64,000 nt of DNA from Nostoc calcicola FACHB-3891 (GTDB lineage: Bacteria; Cyanobacteriota; Cyanobacteriia; Cyanobacteriales; Nostocaceae): assembly GCF_014697355.1 (NCBI RefSeq), contig NZ_JACJRQ010000004.1:124001-188000 (forward strand). The letters are read 5' to 3'. Shown here piece after piece: positions 53,281-62,447 of the stretch; the stretch's first letter is position 1; every line of letters begins with the position of its first letter. The translations under genes and the position numbers were made by a program. Under the pieces are notes generated by a model, which was given only the letters and a program-made list of their open reading frames with translations, did not search any database and was not told where the DNA came from.

Positions 53281-54942
53281 ATGCTGAAGACGTTAACGAC
53301 CGATTTTGAACTCGACTTGCAAGCAGATGTCCTAGTAATTGGGGGCGGGCCTGCTGGAACTTGGGCAGCTTGGAGTGCTGCATCAAGTGGAGCTAGAGTT
53401 GTCCTCGTAGACAAGGGATATTGTGGGACGACAGGATGTGCTGCTGCGTCTGGTAATGGGGTGTGGTATGTGCCACCCGACGCAGAAGCACGGGAAACAG
53501 CCAAGGCGAGTCGGGAATCATTGGGTGGGTTTTTATCCGATCGCAACTGGATGGATCGGGTGCTGAATCAGACCTACGTGAACGTCAATCAGTTAGCAGA
53601 ATGGGGTTATCCCTTTCCCACCGACGATGAAGGCAAACCCTATCGGCGATCGCTCCAAGGCCCAGAATACATGCGGCTGATGCGGCGGCAAATTCAACGG
53701 GCAGGAGTCAAGATTTTAGACCACAGCCCCGCCTTAGAACTATTGGTAGATGAAGATGGTGCTGTTGGCGGTGCTACTGGTGTGAACCGTCAGACTGGTG
53801 CCAGATGGATGGTGCGATCGCGTGCGACAATCATTGCCACTGGTGGCTGTGCGTTTCTGAGTAAAGCGTTGGGATGCAACGTCCTGACAGGGGATGGTTA
53901 TTTAATGGCTGCTGAAGCAGGTGCCGAGATGTCAGGTATGGAGTTTTCCAACGCTTATGGCATCTCCCCGGCTTTTTCTTCAGTTACCAAAACCCTGTTC
54001 TACAATTGGGCAACGTTCACCTATGAAGACGGTACAGTGATTCCCGGTGCTGGTTCTCAAAGGGGACGTTCGGTAATAGCCGAGACATTGCTGCAACAGC
54101 CAGTTTACGCAATTTTAGATAAAGCAACAGAATCCATGCGCCCATCCATGCGTTTGGCGCAGCCTAATTTCTTTTTACCCTTCGATCGCGCAGGTATCGA
54201 TCCATTTACCCAACGTTTTCCCGTTACCTTGCGCCTAGAGGGGACTGTACGCGGTACAGGAGGAATTAGGATTGTAGATGATAGCTGTGCTACTTCCGTG
54301 CGGGGACTTTATGCTGCTGGAGATGCAGCCACACGGGAACTGATTTGTGGCGGATTCACTGGCGGCGGTAGTCACAATGCAGCTTGGGCAATATCTTCTG
54401 GCTATTGGTCAGGTCAATCGGCTGCTGAATATATCCAGAGTTTGAAAGAACAGAAAGCTCAACCTCACCTCAAGGGTGTTGGAGAGGTAGGGTTAAAGAG
54501 TCAGAGCGATCGCCATCATAAATTTGCAACCGATGAAGTGATTCAGGCAGTCCAAGCCGAAGTATTCCCCTACGAAAAGAACTTATTCCGTACAGAACAA
54601 GGCTTAACTGAGTCTTTAGGGAGACTAAATCACCTTTGGCAAGAAATTCGCAGTAGCCAGGTAACATCAAATCAAGAACTTATTCGGGCTAGAGAAAGTG
54701 CGGCAATGGTAGCCACAGCACGATGGATGTACAGCAGTGCCATTGAACGTAAAGAAACTCGTGGTATGCACAAACATTTAGACTATCCCGAACAAGATCC
54801 TAACCAGCAACATTATTTAATTAGTGGCGGATTAGATCGAGTCTGGGTGAAGACTCAGCCGCTAAATAGTACAGCAAAATCAGAAATTCTCCAATCCAAA
54901 ATCCAAAATCTAAAATCCAAAATAGGAGGAGCCGCAGTGTGA
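53281..54942 (+). CDS. FAD-dependent AprA/fumarate-reductase-like flavoprotein, second copy
   Basis: 553 residues. FAD motif DVLVIGGGPAGTWAAWSAAS near the start, GYCGTTGCAAASGNGVWY, TIIATGGCAFL, and GLYAAGDAATRELICGGFTG with GGGSHNAAWA near the end. Divergent from the copy at 36796 but with the same fold and partner type. The last ~20 residues (KSEILQSKIQNLKSKIGG) are encoded by AAATCC/AAATCT tandem repeats, i.e. an intergenic-type repeat has become the C-terminus. The TGA overlaps the GTG of the ferredoxin gene. Likely a flavo-iron-sulfur oxidoreductase in organosulfur metabolism; the reaction is unknown. Confidence 0.85.
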   Translation: MLKTLTTDFELDLQADVLVIGGGPAGTWAAWSAASSGARVVLVDKGYCGTTGCAAASGNGVWYVPPDAEARETAKASRESLGGFLSDRNWMDRVLNQTYVNVNQLAEWGYPFPTDDEGKPYRRSLQGPEYMRLMRRQIQRAGVKILDHSPALELLVDEDGAVGGATGVNRQTGARWMVRSRATIIATGGCAFLSKALGCNVLTGDGYLMAAEAGAEMSGMEFSNAYGISPAFSSVTKTLFYNWATFTYEDGTVIPGAGSQRGRSVIAETLLQQPVYAILDKATESMRPSMRLAQPNFFLPFDRAGIDPFTQRFPVTLRLEGTVRGTGGIRIVDDSCATSVRGLYAAGDAATRELICGGFTGGGSHNAAWAISSGYWSGQSAAEYIQSLKEQKAQPHLKGVGEVGLKSQSDRHHKFATDEVIQAVQAEVFPYEKNLFRTEQGLTESLGRLNHLWQEIRSSQVTSNQELIRARESAAMVATARWMYSSAIERKETRGMHKHLDYPEQDPNQQHYLISGGLDRVWVKTQPLNSTAKSEILQSKIQNLKSKIGGAAV

Positions 54943-55268
54943 TTGAGTTGGTCAGCGAATCGCGGTGCATAAAATGTAATATCTGCGTGAACGTTTGTCC
55001 GACCAACGTGTTTGACCGCGTACCTGATGCACCGCCAACTATTGCCCGACAAAGTGACTGTCAAACGTGTTACATGTGCGAATTGTATTGCCCAGTTGAC
55101 GCCCTTTATGTAGCACCCCAAAGCGATATGCAAAGTTCAGTCAACGAAGCAGAATTGGTAGAAGTCGGTTTACTGGGTAGTTACCGTGAAAACGTTGGTT
55201 GGGGACATAAACGCACATCAACAGCAAAAAGCGATCGAACATTCCAAATTCTCAAGCAGATGAAATAG
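54939..55268 (+). CDS. 2[4Fe-4S] ferredoxin, partner of the flavoprotein
   Basis: 109 residues from the GTG at 54939, overlapping the flavoprotein stop by 4 nt; GGAGGAG lies 6-12 nt upstream, so translation is probably coupled. Cluster Cys C10, C13, C16, C20-P and C41, C44, C47, C51-P. The ~50-residue C-terminal tail (LVEVGLLGSYRENVGWGHKR) is absent from the ferredoxin at 35879 and may dock onto the flavoprotein. Probable electron relay of the complex. Confidence 0.88.
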   Translation: MIELVSESRCIKCNICVNVCPTNVFDRVPDAPPTIARQSDCQTCYMCELYCPVDALYVAPQSDMQSSVNEAELVEVGLLGSYRENVGWGHKRTSTAKSDRTFQILKQMK

Positions 55269-55294
55269 TAACGCGATGTGCAACTTATTCTTAG

Positions 55295-55432
55295 AACCCC
55301 TCTCCAAACCTCTCCCCCAAAGGGAGAGAGGCTTTGATTCTTGCTCCCCTTTCCTCTCTTCTCTACGAGAGGCTGCGCCAACGAGACGCTGCGCGAACGT
55401 AGGGAAGGGGGTTGGGGGTTAGGTTTGAGAGA
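55295..55432. repeat. Inverted-repeat element between ferredoxin and binding-protein genes
   Basis: ACCCCTCTCCAAACCTCTCC faces AGGGAAGGGGGTTGGGGGTT, with GAGAGGCTGCGCCAACGAGA in the loop. Same family as 11116-11260. It may attenuate transcription between the two genes. Confidence 0.6.
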
Positions 55433-55471
55433 AACTTGCACAGGGCGTGTAGTACAGCGGAGAAAATAGTC

Positions 55472-56524
55472 ATGCTGTCGTTCATGTTAGCAATAGGTTC
55501 TGTTAGTCAAAGTAAGTTTAATTTGAAATTATCAACTTCAGTTGCTTGTGTATTACTGCTGCTAACTACAGCATGTAGCCAAGGCAAAAGTGAATCGGCT
55601 CAATCCATTGAGGCCATTAATGCCAATAGTACTAGTTCTATTGCTGCATCTAATAATATATCTATCTTGCGTATAGGTTATGTAGGTAGTACAGAACCTA
55701 CAGGGGCACTTGGTTGGGCAAAGAAAAAGGGAATATTAGAGCGCGAACTCAAAAAAGCGGGATTTCAAAACATTACTTTTGCGCGATTTCCTAACGGCCC
55801 AGATCTAAATGAAGCCCTTGTTGCAGGTCAATTAGATGTTGGTTCTTTAGGGGATACACCAGCCATAGTTTTAAGAGCTAGGGGTGAAGAAACTCGACTG
55901 CTGCGGATTAGCCAATTTAATACAACCGCTTGGCTAGTAGGGAAAAAGAATGGCCCGCGATCGCTTGCTGAACTTAAAGGTGAAAAAATAGCTACCCAAA
56001 AAGGTTCTTATATGCATAGATATCTATTGGGTTTGTTAGCTGAAACTAAAATTGCCAAAGATGTAAAAGTTGTTCACTTGATGAGTACTGAAGCAAAAGC
56101 AGCTTTAGAACGTGGTGATGTAGCGGCTTATGCGACTTCAAGCGATATGGGGCCTTATCTCAAATCCCAAGGATTTCCAGTGATTGATTCGTCAGCAAAT
56201 CATCAAGGTTTATCAGGGACTTCACTAATTGTAGCAACCGAAAAATTTCTGGCGAAAAAACCTGATTTTCCAAATAAATTTAACACCATTCTCACAGAAG
56301 CAGCCAAGGATTTAAAAGCTAATTCTGAAGAATATTATCAGTATCACGCTCAAACTACTAAATATCCCGTCGATATCATCAAAATATCTTACCCACTTAA
56401 ACAAGTATCAGAAGAACCTTTACCACCTGAAGGAGTGAAACTTCTAGAAGGGACTAAGAAATTTTTAGTTTCCCAAGGTTTAGCAAAGTCCGACTTTCAA
56501 TTAAAAGATTGGGTTGGGAAATAG
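55472..56524 (+). CDS. SsuA/TauA-like ABC transporter binding lipoprotein
   Basis: About 350 residues from the ATG at 55472; the frame is open from 55412 but that part lies in the repeat. Signal core VACVLLLLTTACSQ with lipidation Cys. Mature part: ISILRIGYVGSTEPTGALGW, FARFPNGPDLNEALVAGQLD, VGSLGDTPAIVLRARGEETR and KGSYMHRYLLGLLAE. Periplasmic ligand binding for an ABC importer. Diverges from the other two binding proteins in the binding-site segments, so the ligand probably differs. Between the ferredoxin and the amidohydrolases, same direction. Confidence 0.87.
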   Translation: MLSFMLAIGSVSQSKFNLKLSTSVACVLLLLTTACSQGKSESAQSIEAINANSTSSIAASNNISILRIGYVGSTEPTGALGWAKKKGILERELKKAGFQNITFARFPNGPDLNEALVAGQLDVGSLGDTPAIVLRARGEETRLLRISQFNTTAWLVGKKNGPRSLAELKGEKIATQKGSYMHRYLLGLLAETKIAKDVKVVHLMSTEAKAALERGDVAAYATSSDMGPYLKSQGFPVIDSSANHQGLSGTSLIVATEKFLAKKPDFPNKFNTILTEAAKDLKANSEEYYQYHAQTTKYPVDIIKISYPLKQVSEEPLPPEGVKLLEGTKKFLVSQGLAKSDFQLKDWVGK

Positions 56525-56625
56525 AAAGTGGGGGGACAAGGTGACAAGGGGACAAGGAGAATAACTCATAACTCTTCACTCCTAACCTCTATGCCCACAG
56601 ATTGAATAATTTAGGGTAAATTATC

Positions 56626-58116
56626 ATGACTATTGCATTAGAACGTCCGAAAAAAACTAGGTCTGCTCAGATTCGGGAAAAATTGGGTTATCCAATTATT
56701 GATACTGATGTCCATACCCAAGAATTTCCGCCGGCATTCTTGGACTATTTAGAGCAAGTTGCTGGAACTGCCATTGCTGAACGTTTCCAAGAACACTTAC
56801 CTGGTGCATCTCGCTCTAAATGGTTTAAGCAAACTTGGGAAGAACGCCGCGCTTATCGGACTGCACGTCCTCCTTTTTGGACTCGTCCCACTAAGGATGC
56901 TTTAAATTTAGCCACCATTAGTTTACCGAAGTTGTTACACGATCGCTTACAAGAAGCAGGTACAGACTTTGCAGTTGTGTACCCCAACTTGGCAACGATG
57001 GCGCCACACATCGGTAATGAAGAGATGCGGCTGGCTGTTTGCCGTGCAGTTAATACTTACCATGCTGATATTTTCCGTCCTTATAGCGATCGCTTAACGT
57101 CAATTGCTGCGATTCCTATGAATACGCCCGAAGAAGCGATCGCGGAGTTGGAATATGCAGTAAATGTGCTGGGACTCAAAGCAATTCAAATTCCCGGACA
57201 TATCCGCCGTCCGATCCCTGCCTTCGAGAAGTATGGCGAAGAAGTCGCAAACGAAGCTATCTGGATTGATACTTTTGGTTTGGATAGTAAGTATGACTAC
57301 GATCCATTCTGGGCGAAGTGCGTAGAACTGAAAGTTGTACCCACCACCCACTCTTCTGGTATGGGATGGATAAACCGGCGTTCCATTAGCAATTACCAAT
57401 ACAACCATATCGGTCACTTTGCGGCGGCTGGAGAAGCGCTGTGTAAATCTCTGTTTTTTGGTGGTGTAACTCACCGCTTCCCCACACTGAAATTTGCCTT
57501 CTTAGAAGGAGGGGCAGCTTGGGGTGCTAGCTTATACACTGACTTGATTTGGCATTGGTACACCCGTAACAAAGACCATTTGGTGGAAAATAACAATCCT
57601 GGCAATATTAATCGGGAAGAACTGCTAGAGTATTACACTCGTTACGGTGGTGAATTAGTACATGGTCGTTTGGAGCAGTTAGGTAGTGGTCTAGGTTTCC
57701 ACGCCGACTTAGTAGCCCCCTTAGAACCAGGCGATCTAGATGAATTCGCCCTAGCAGGAGTTAGTAAGCCAGAAGATATCCGCGATCGCTTTTTGAATCA
57801 TTTCTACTTCGGGACGGAATCAGATGATACCCGTGTAGCCCAAGCATTTAACCGCAAAGCTAATCCTTATGGCGATCGGGTTAAAGCCTTCTTGGGTTCC
57901 GATTCTGGTCACTGGGATGTACCTGATATTACAGCGATCGCTGCTAACACATATTCGATGGTAGAACGCAAAATTATCACCGAAGAAGATTTGCAATATT
58001 TCCTCTCAACCCATCCCTTAGAGTTGTACACCAGCCTGAATCGTGACTTCTTCAAAGGTACGGCTGTAGAGAAAACCGCAGATGAATTTTTGGCTGGGAA
58101 AGGGAATAGAAAGTAG
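56626..58116 (+). CDS. Amidohydrolase (amidohydrolase_2, ACMSD-like), copy 1
   Basis: 496 residues. Metal-site motifs of amidohydrolase_2: IDTDVHTQEF at ~25-34, TTHSSGMGW (His), LEGGAAWGASLY (Glu) and FLGSDSGHWDVPD (Asp) near the C-terminus. The family includes decarboxylases (ACMSD, gamma-resorcylate) and hydrolases. Closely related to the next gene over its whole length. AGGGTAA precedes the ATG. In the run from binding protein to monooxygenase, it would act on an intermediate of the imported compound; the substrate is unknown. Confidence 0.85.
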   Translation: MTIALERPKKTRSAQIREKLGYPIIDTDVHTQEFPPAFLDYLEQVAGTAIAERFQEHLPGASRSKWFKQTWEERRAYRTARPPFWTRPTKDALNLATISLPKLLHDRLQEAGTDFAVVYPNLATMAPHIGNEEMRLAVCRAVNTYHADIFRPYSDRLTSIAAIPMNTPEEAIAELEYAVNVLGLKAIQIPGHIRRPIPAFEKYGEEVANEAIWIDTFGLDSKYDYDPFWAKCVELKVVPTTHSSGMGWINRRSISNYQYNHIGHFAAAGEALCKSLFFGGVTHRFPTLKFAFLEGGAAWGASLYTDLIWHWYTRNKDHLVENNNPGNINREELLEYYTRYGGELVHGRLEQLGSGLGFHADLVAPLEPGDLDEFALAGVSKPEDIRDRFLNHFYFGTESDDTRVAQAFNRKANPYGDRVKAFLGSDSGHWDVPDITAIAANTYSMVERKIITEEDLQYFLSTHPLELYTSLNRDFFKGTAVEKTADEFLAGKGNRK

Positions 58117-58239
58117 GGAGTGGGGAGATAGGGAGATGGGGAGACAAAAAAGAGAATAACTCCTCACTCTTAACTCATAACTCCTAATTCTTAATTCCTC
58201 ACTCCTCGGTCAACATTTGAATAACTAAGGTAAACTATC

Positions 58240-59736
58240 ATGACGATCGCTCTTGAACGTCGGAAAAAAACAAGGTCTGCTCAGATTCGCGAACAGTTGG
58301 GTTATCCCATCATCGATACCGATGTGCATACCCAGGAATTCGAGCCAGCAGTCTTAGATTATTTAGAGCAAGTTGGTGGAACTGCGCTTGTTGAACGTTT
58401 CAAAGAAAACTTACCAGGATCTTCCCGTTTTAAGTGGTACAAGCAAAGTTGGGAAGAACGTTTTGCTTATCGGACTAATCGCCCTAATTGGTGGGGTCGT
58501 CCAACCAAAGATACTTTGAATTTGGCTACTATTAGTTTGCCCAAGTTGCTGCACGAACGCCTGCAAGAAGCAGGTACAGACTTTGCTGTGGTGTACCCCA
58601 ACTTGGCAACTATGGCGCCAAATATCGGTAACGAAGAAATGCGGCGTGCTGTTTGTCGAGCAGTTAACACTTACCATGCTGACATTTTCCGCCCATATTC
58701 TGATAAGCTAACACCCATCGCTGCAATTCCAATGCACACTCCCCAAGAGGGAATTGAAGAGTTGGAATATGCAGTGAATGTGCTGGGACTCAAAGCAATT
58801 CAAATCCCCGGTTATGTCCGTCGTCCAATTCCTGCTTTTGAAAAGTATGGCCCAGAAGTGGCTAACGAAGTAGTTTGGATTGATAACTTTGGTTTAGATA
58901 GCCAGTATGATTACGATCCATTCTGGGAGAAGTGCGTAGAACTTAAAGTTGTACCCACAACCCATGCTTCGAGTCAAGGTTGGACGACTCAGCGATCGGT
59001 GACCAATGCCCAGTACAATCACATTAATCACTTTGCTTTCGCGGCAGAAGCATTGTGCAAATCTCTATTCTTTGGTGGTGTAACTCGTCGCTTCCCCACC
59101 TTAAGATTTGCCTTCTTAGAAGGTGGTTCTAATTGGGGTGCTAGTCTATATGCAGATATTATTTGGCATTGGGAAACCCGCAACAAACAACATTTGTTGT
59201 CAGATAACAATCCTGCAATTATAGATAAGGAAGCACTAGTAGAGTTGTACGCCCGCTACGGTGGCGAACTTGTGGATGGACGCTTGGATCGAATTGGTGA
59301 TGGACTGGGATTCCACCATCAACTATTAGCTCCAGAAGATCCAGGCGAACTCGATGAATTTGAACTGGCGGGAATTGAGAAGCCAGAGGATGTTCGCGAT
59401 CGCTTTTTGAATCATTTCTACTTCGGTACGGAATCAGATGATACCCGTGTAGCTCAAGCGTTTAATCGTGCAGCTAATCCGTTTGGCGACAGAGTTAAAG
59501 CCTTCTTGGGTTCTGATTCTGGTCATTGGGATGTACCTGATATCACCACTGTGACTGCCAACGCCTACTCAATGGTAGAACAAGAAATCATCACCGAAGA
59601 AGACCTGCGCCACTTCCTCTCAATCCACCCATTGGAGTTGTACACCAGCCTCAATCGTGACTTCTTCAAGGGTACAGGTGTTGAGAAAGCCGCAGATGAG
59701 TTTTTAGGGAGTAGAGGAGGCAGGGGAAAAGGTTAA
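58240..59736 (+). CDS. Amidohydrolase (amidohydrolase_2, ACMSD-like), copy 2
   Basis: 498 residues, tandem duplicate of 56626-58116; even the 5' leader (TGAATAA...AGGTAAA/CTATCATGAC) is similar. The same metal motifs are present (IDTDVHTQEF, TTHASSQGW, LEGGSNWGASLY, FLGSDSGHWDVPD). Differences cluster at segments such as HSSGMGWINRR against HASSQGWTTQR, close to the putative active site. The stop lies inside the purine-rich repeat that follows, so the last residues (GGRGKG) derive from it. Divergence suggests related but distinct substrates, or a heteromer. Confidence 0.85.
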   Translation: MTIALERRKKTRSAQIREQLGYPIIDTDVHTQEFEPAVLDYLEQVGGTALVERFKENLPGSSRFKWYKQSWEERFAYRTNRPNWWGRPTKDTLNLATISLPKLLHERLQEAGTDFAVVYPNLATMAPNIGNEEMRRAVCRAVNTYHADIFRPYSDKLTPIAAIPMHTPQEGIEELEYAVNVLGLKAIQIPGYVRRPIPAFEKYGPEVANEVVWIDNFGLDSQYDYDPFWEKCVELKVVPTTHASSQGWTTQRSVTNAQYNHINHFAFAAEALCKSLFFGGVTRRFPTLRFAFLEGGSNWGASLYADIIWHWETRNKQHLLSDNNPAIIDKEALVELYARYGGELVDGRLDRIGDGLGFHHQLLAPEDPGELDEFELAGIEKPEDVRDRFLNHFYFGTESDDTRVAQAFNRAANPFGDRVKAFLGSDSGHWDVPDITTVTANAYSMVEQEIITEEDLRHFLSIHPLELYTSLNRDFFKGTGVEKAADEFLGSRGGRGKG

Positions 59737-59800
59737 AGGTTAAAGGGAAAAGGAATAAATTTAATCTTTCCCCTTTTCCCCTTACCCCTTTCCCTTTCCC
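59727..59800. repeat. Purine/pyrimidine hairpin after the amidohydrolase
   Basis: GGGGAAAAGGTTAAAGG pairs with CCTTT/CCCCTTTTCCCC, the AAAGGG family also seen at 2529, 6174, 15062, 29202 and 52480. Probably terminates the upstream transcript. Confidence 0.6.
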
Positions 59801-59933
59801 AATGCCCCATGCCCATCTTTAAAGTGTTCCATGTTCCATTTCCTCTGTTTAGTCGTAGGGTGAGTCTTGCTTACTTACTCACTCTACATTTCTCCTAAAT
59901 TCCGCGTTTAATAGCAAATTCGGAGGAACAGAA

Positions 59934-59972
59934 ATGTTGACACAAAAACCAAATAAAAACTCCATTAATTAA
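59934..59972 (+). CDS. Possible 12-residue leader peptide
   Basis: ATG at 59934 with CGGAGGAAC 7-13 nt upstream, a very good ribosome site, translating MLTQKPNKNSIN and stop. It ends 51 bp before the monooxygenase gene start. Could be a leader peptide, or a relic start region of a lost gene. Too short for statistical support. Confidence 0.3.
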   Translation: MLTQKPNKNSIN

Positions 59973-60023
59973 GCATTCTTCTGTATTTGCCTGAATTACG
60001 AATTATAAAAAGGGTGATTTTTT

Positions 60024-61205
60024 ATGGTGCTAGATATTACAAAACCAAAGGATTACATTGATGTAGCAGCTTCATTATCTAAAGAACTTGCCGAATCCGC
60101 AGTTGAAAGAGATGCCGAAGCGGGAGTTCCAGAAGAGGAAATTAATAGGCTGCGTGAAACTGGCTTGTTACCATTGATTGTGCCTAAGCAATATGGTGGA
60201 ATTGGCGCAACTTGGATTGATGCCTTAAAAGTTGTGAGAAAACTATCAAAAGCTGATGGTTCAATTGGTCAATTATATGGTAATCATTTGAATTTGGTAG
60301 CTTTGGGTCATGTTTCTGGCACACCAGCCCAAAAGGAAAAATATTATAGTGAAACTGCTAAGAATAACTTATTTTGGGCGAATGCTATTAATACGCGGGA
60401 CACTAGGCTGAAAATTAGTCCAGAAGGTGAAAATTTTCGGGTTAATGGTGTTAAAAGTTTTGGTACAGGTATTGCCGTTGCAGATTATCGGGTATTCTCA
60501 GCTTTGCAAGATGGTGTAGAATTGCCATTTATATTTATAATTCCCAAAGACAGAGAAGGCTTAATTTCTAATCAAGATTGGGATAATATTGGGCAACGTC
60601 GGACTGATAGTAGTAGTTATACATTTAATAATGTTTTAGTAGAAAAAGATGAAATTTTAGGGCCACCAGAACCTCCTGATAATGCCTTCTCAACTTTTCT
60701 TGGTATTATTGCCCAGCTAACAAAAACAAATGTTTATTTGGGAATTACCAAAGGAGCCTTCGCCGCTGCTCGTGAGTACACTAAAACTAATACTCGTCCT
60801 TGGATTACATCAGGAGTAGATAGTGCTACTCAAGACCCATATATTCTGCATAATTACGGATATTTTTGGGTTGAAATTCAAGGTGCGATCGCTCTAGCTG
60901 ACTTAGCAGCCGAAAAAGTGCAAGCAGCCTGGGACAAAGATGTAGCGCTCACTCATGAAGAAAGGGGAGAAGTGGCGATCGCAGTTTCCGCAGCTAAAGC
61001 ATTAGCTACCCGCGTAGGTATAGATATTACCAATCGCATCTTTGAAGTTACAGGAACTCGTGCTACTGCAACCAAATATGGATTTGACCGTTACTGGCGA
61101 GATTTGCGAACCTTTACGCTGCACGATCCTGTGGACTACAAATTGCGAGCTATAGGTGATTGGGTACTCAACGATCGGCTACCCGTGATTACGCAATATT
61201 CATAG
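60024..61205 (+). CDS. Acyl-CoA dehydrogenase-fold flavin monooxygenase (DszC/SfnB-like)
   Basis: 393 residues. Helical N-terminal domain (EEINRLRETGLLPLIVPKQY), LSKADGSIGQLYGNHLNLVA, the beta domain with VNGVKSFGTGIAVADYRVFS and GQRRTDSSSYTFNNVLVEKD, and the C-terminal bundle ending DRYWRDLRTFTLHDPVDYKL. This last motif and the length match DszC/SfnB/IpaC-type monooxygenases. Likely oxidises an organosulfur compound using FMNH2. Follows the amidohydrolases and precedes the methyltransferase on the same strand. Divergent from the copy at 41997. Confidence 0.84.
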   Translation: MVLDITKPKDYIDVAASLSKELAESAVERDAEAGVPEEEINRLRETGLLPLIVPKQYGGIGATWIDALKVVRKLSKADGSIGQLYGNHLNLVALGHVSGTPAQKEKYYSETAKNNLFWANAINTRDTRLKISPEGENFRVNGVKSFGTGIAVADYRVFSALQDGVELPFIFIIPKDREGLISNQDWDNIGQRRTDSSSYTFNNVLVEKDEILGPPEPPDNAFSTFLGIIAQLTKTNVYLGITKGAFAAAREYTKTNTRPWITSGVDSATQDPYILHNYGYFWVEIQGAIALADLAAEKVQAAWDKDVALTHEERGEVAIAVSAAKALATRVGIDITNRIFEVTGTRATATKYGFDRYWRDLRTFTLHDPVDYKLRAIGDWVLNDRLPVITQYS

Positions 61206-61293
61206 GGCATTTGTCCCCTTGCCGCTCCTCACAGACGCGATGAATCGCGTTTCTACAAAATCCAAAATCCAAAATCCAAAATCCAAAATCGAT

Positions 61294-62115
61294 ATGACTC
61301 AACTGAAAACACTTCCTACTTACGATCCGACCTTATTTGAGGGAGCGGCTGAAGGCTACGCTCAATATAGAACCAAATATCCGCCTGTTGTATTTGACAA
61401 GCTAGTTGAAATATTTAATCTTAATGGTGAAGGACGATTGCTTGATTTGGGTACCGGTCCGGGATTAATTGCAATTGGTTTGCGAACCAGATTTGAAGAA
61501 GTTGTGGCGATCGATCCCGATCCCGATATGATTGCAGAAGCTAAACGGCAAGCAGCAGCAGTGGGAGCAAGTAATATTACTTGGTTAGAACAAGGAGCAG
61601 AGTTAATCGACTCTAGTTTAGGAACATTTAGGTTAACTACTATTGGTCGAGCTTTCCACTGGATGGAACGTGAAGTAGTGCTTGAGCGCCTTTATGAATT
61701 GCTGAGTGATGATGGTGGAATAGCACTGCTGAATACTGGTGATAATCCTTGGGAAAGTTCTTTACCCTGGAAACAAGCTGCTGTTGGAGTCGTGAAAAAA
61801 TGGTTAGGCGATCGCCGACGCACTGGACTACGAGGAGAAGGTACTCGTAAGCCAGTCGATCCTCCCCATGAGGTTGTTATTGCCAATTCAGCTTTTGCTC
61901 GTCAAGAAGTTTATGAAGTGCCATTTGAAAAATCTTGGAATGTCGATAGCTATCTTGGCTATTTATATACCACAGCTTTTTCTTTGAAAATTTTCTATGG
62001 CGATAATGCCCCAGCATTTGAAGCAGACCTTAAAGAAGCATTGCTACAAGCTGAACCCTCTGGACATTTTACAGAAGAACTCAAAGCTACAATCTTAGTC
62101 GCTTGGAAAAAATAG
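61294..62115 (+). CDS. Class I SAM-dependent methyltransferase
   Basis: 273 residues from the ATG at 61294. An ATG at 61219 is in frame but the added residues (KSKIQNPKSKID) come from AAATCC repeats. Motif I LLDLGTGPGLIAIGLRTRF, then VVAIDPDPDMIAEA, IGRAFHWMEREVVLERL and GGIALLNTGDNPWE: the ubiquinone/menaquinone-type small-molecule methyltransferase fold. Acceptor unknown; a thiol or sulfide acceptor would fit the neighbourhood, but this is inference. Directly follows the monooxygenase gene. Confidence 0.85.
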   Translation: MTQLKTLPTYDPTLFEGAAEGYAQYRTKYPPVVFDKLVEIFNLNGEGRLLDLGTGPGLIAIGLRTRFEEVVAIDPDPDMIAEAKRQAAAVGASNITWLEQGAELIDSSLGTFRLTTIGRAFHWMEREVVLERLYELLSDDGGIALLNTGDNPWESSLPWKQAAVGVVKKWLGDRRRTGLRGEGTRKPVDPPHEVVIANSAFARQEVYEVPFEKSWNVDSYLGYLYTTAFSLKIFYGDNAPAFEADLKEALLQAEPSGHFTEELKATILVAWKK

Positions 62116-62234
62116 CGCCGCTTCTTTGGAATGTAAAATTACCATGTAAAAAGTTGAGAATGGTAGCTTGATTTTTACCGTTGTGTACTAGCAAAAATTA
62201 ACTTATAAATTTTAACCTTCGACTAGCACAACAC

Positions 62235-62345
62235 TGGAGTGGGTTCTTCTCACTCCATTTTCTAATTTTCCGCCTCCTAACTGTTAAACTCAAGTTCCTC
62301 GAGTCGTTATAGAGTGGGGTCATACCCACTCTACTTCTTCTTTTG
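62235..62345 (+). terminator. Two successive hairpins after the methyltransferase gene
   Basis: TGGAGTG-N9-CACTCCA followed by TTTTCTAATTTT (62235-62267) is a classic terminator. TAGAGTGGG-N6-CCCACTCTA (62310-62333) followed by CTTCTTCTTTT is a second one. The rest of 62116-62447 is AT-rich and may hold the promoter of the binding-protein gene. Confidence 0.75.
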
Positions 62346-62447
62346 AATTACTTGAATTTGTCAAAAATTAATAAATTATTTTTTATTTTTTAGTTTGTAA
62401 TCAATCATAATTTTTTCATCACCTCTAGAACAATAATTCAAACAACA

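Noticed and set aside
62363..62396. Possible fourth dyad site before the binding protein at 62448
   Set aside because: TTAGTTTGTAA resembles one arm, but the matching AAACTAC arm 20 nt away is absent.
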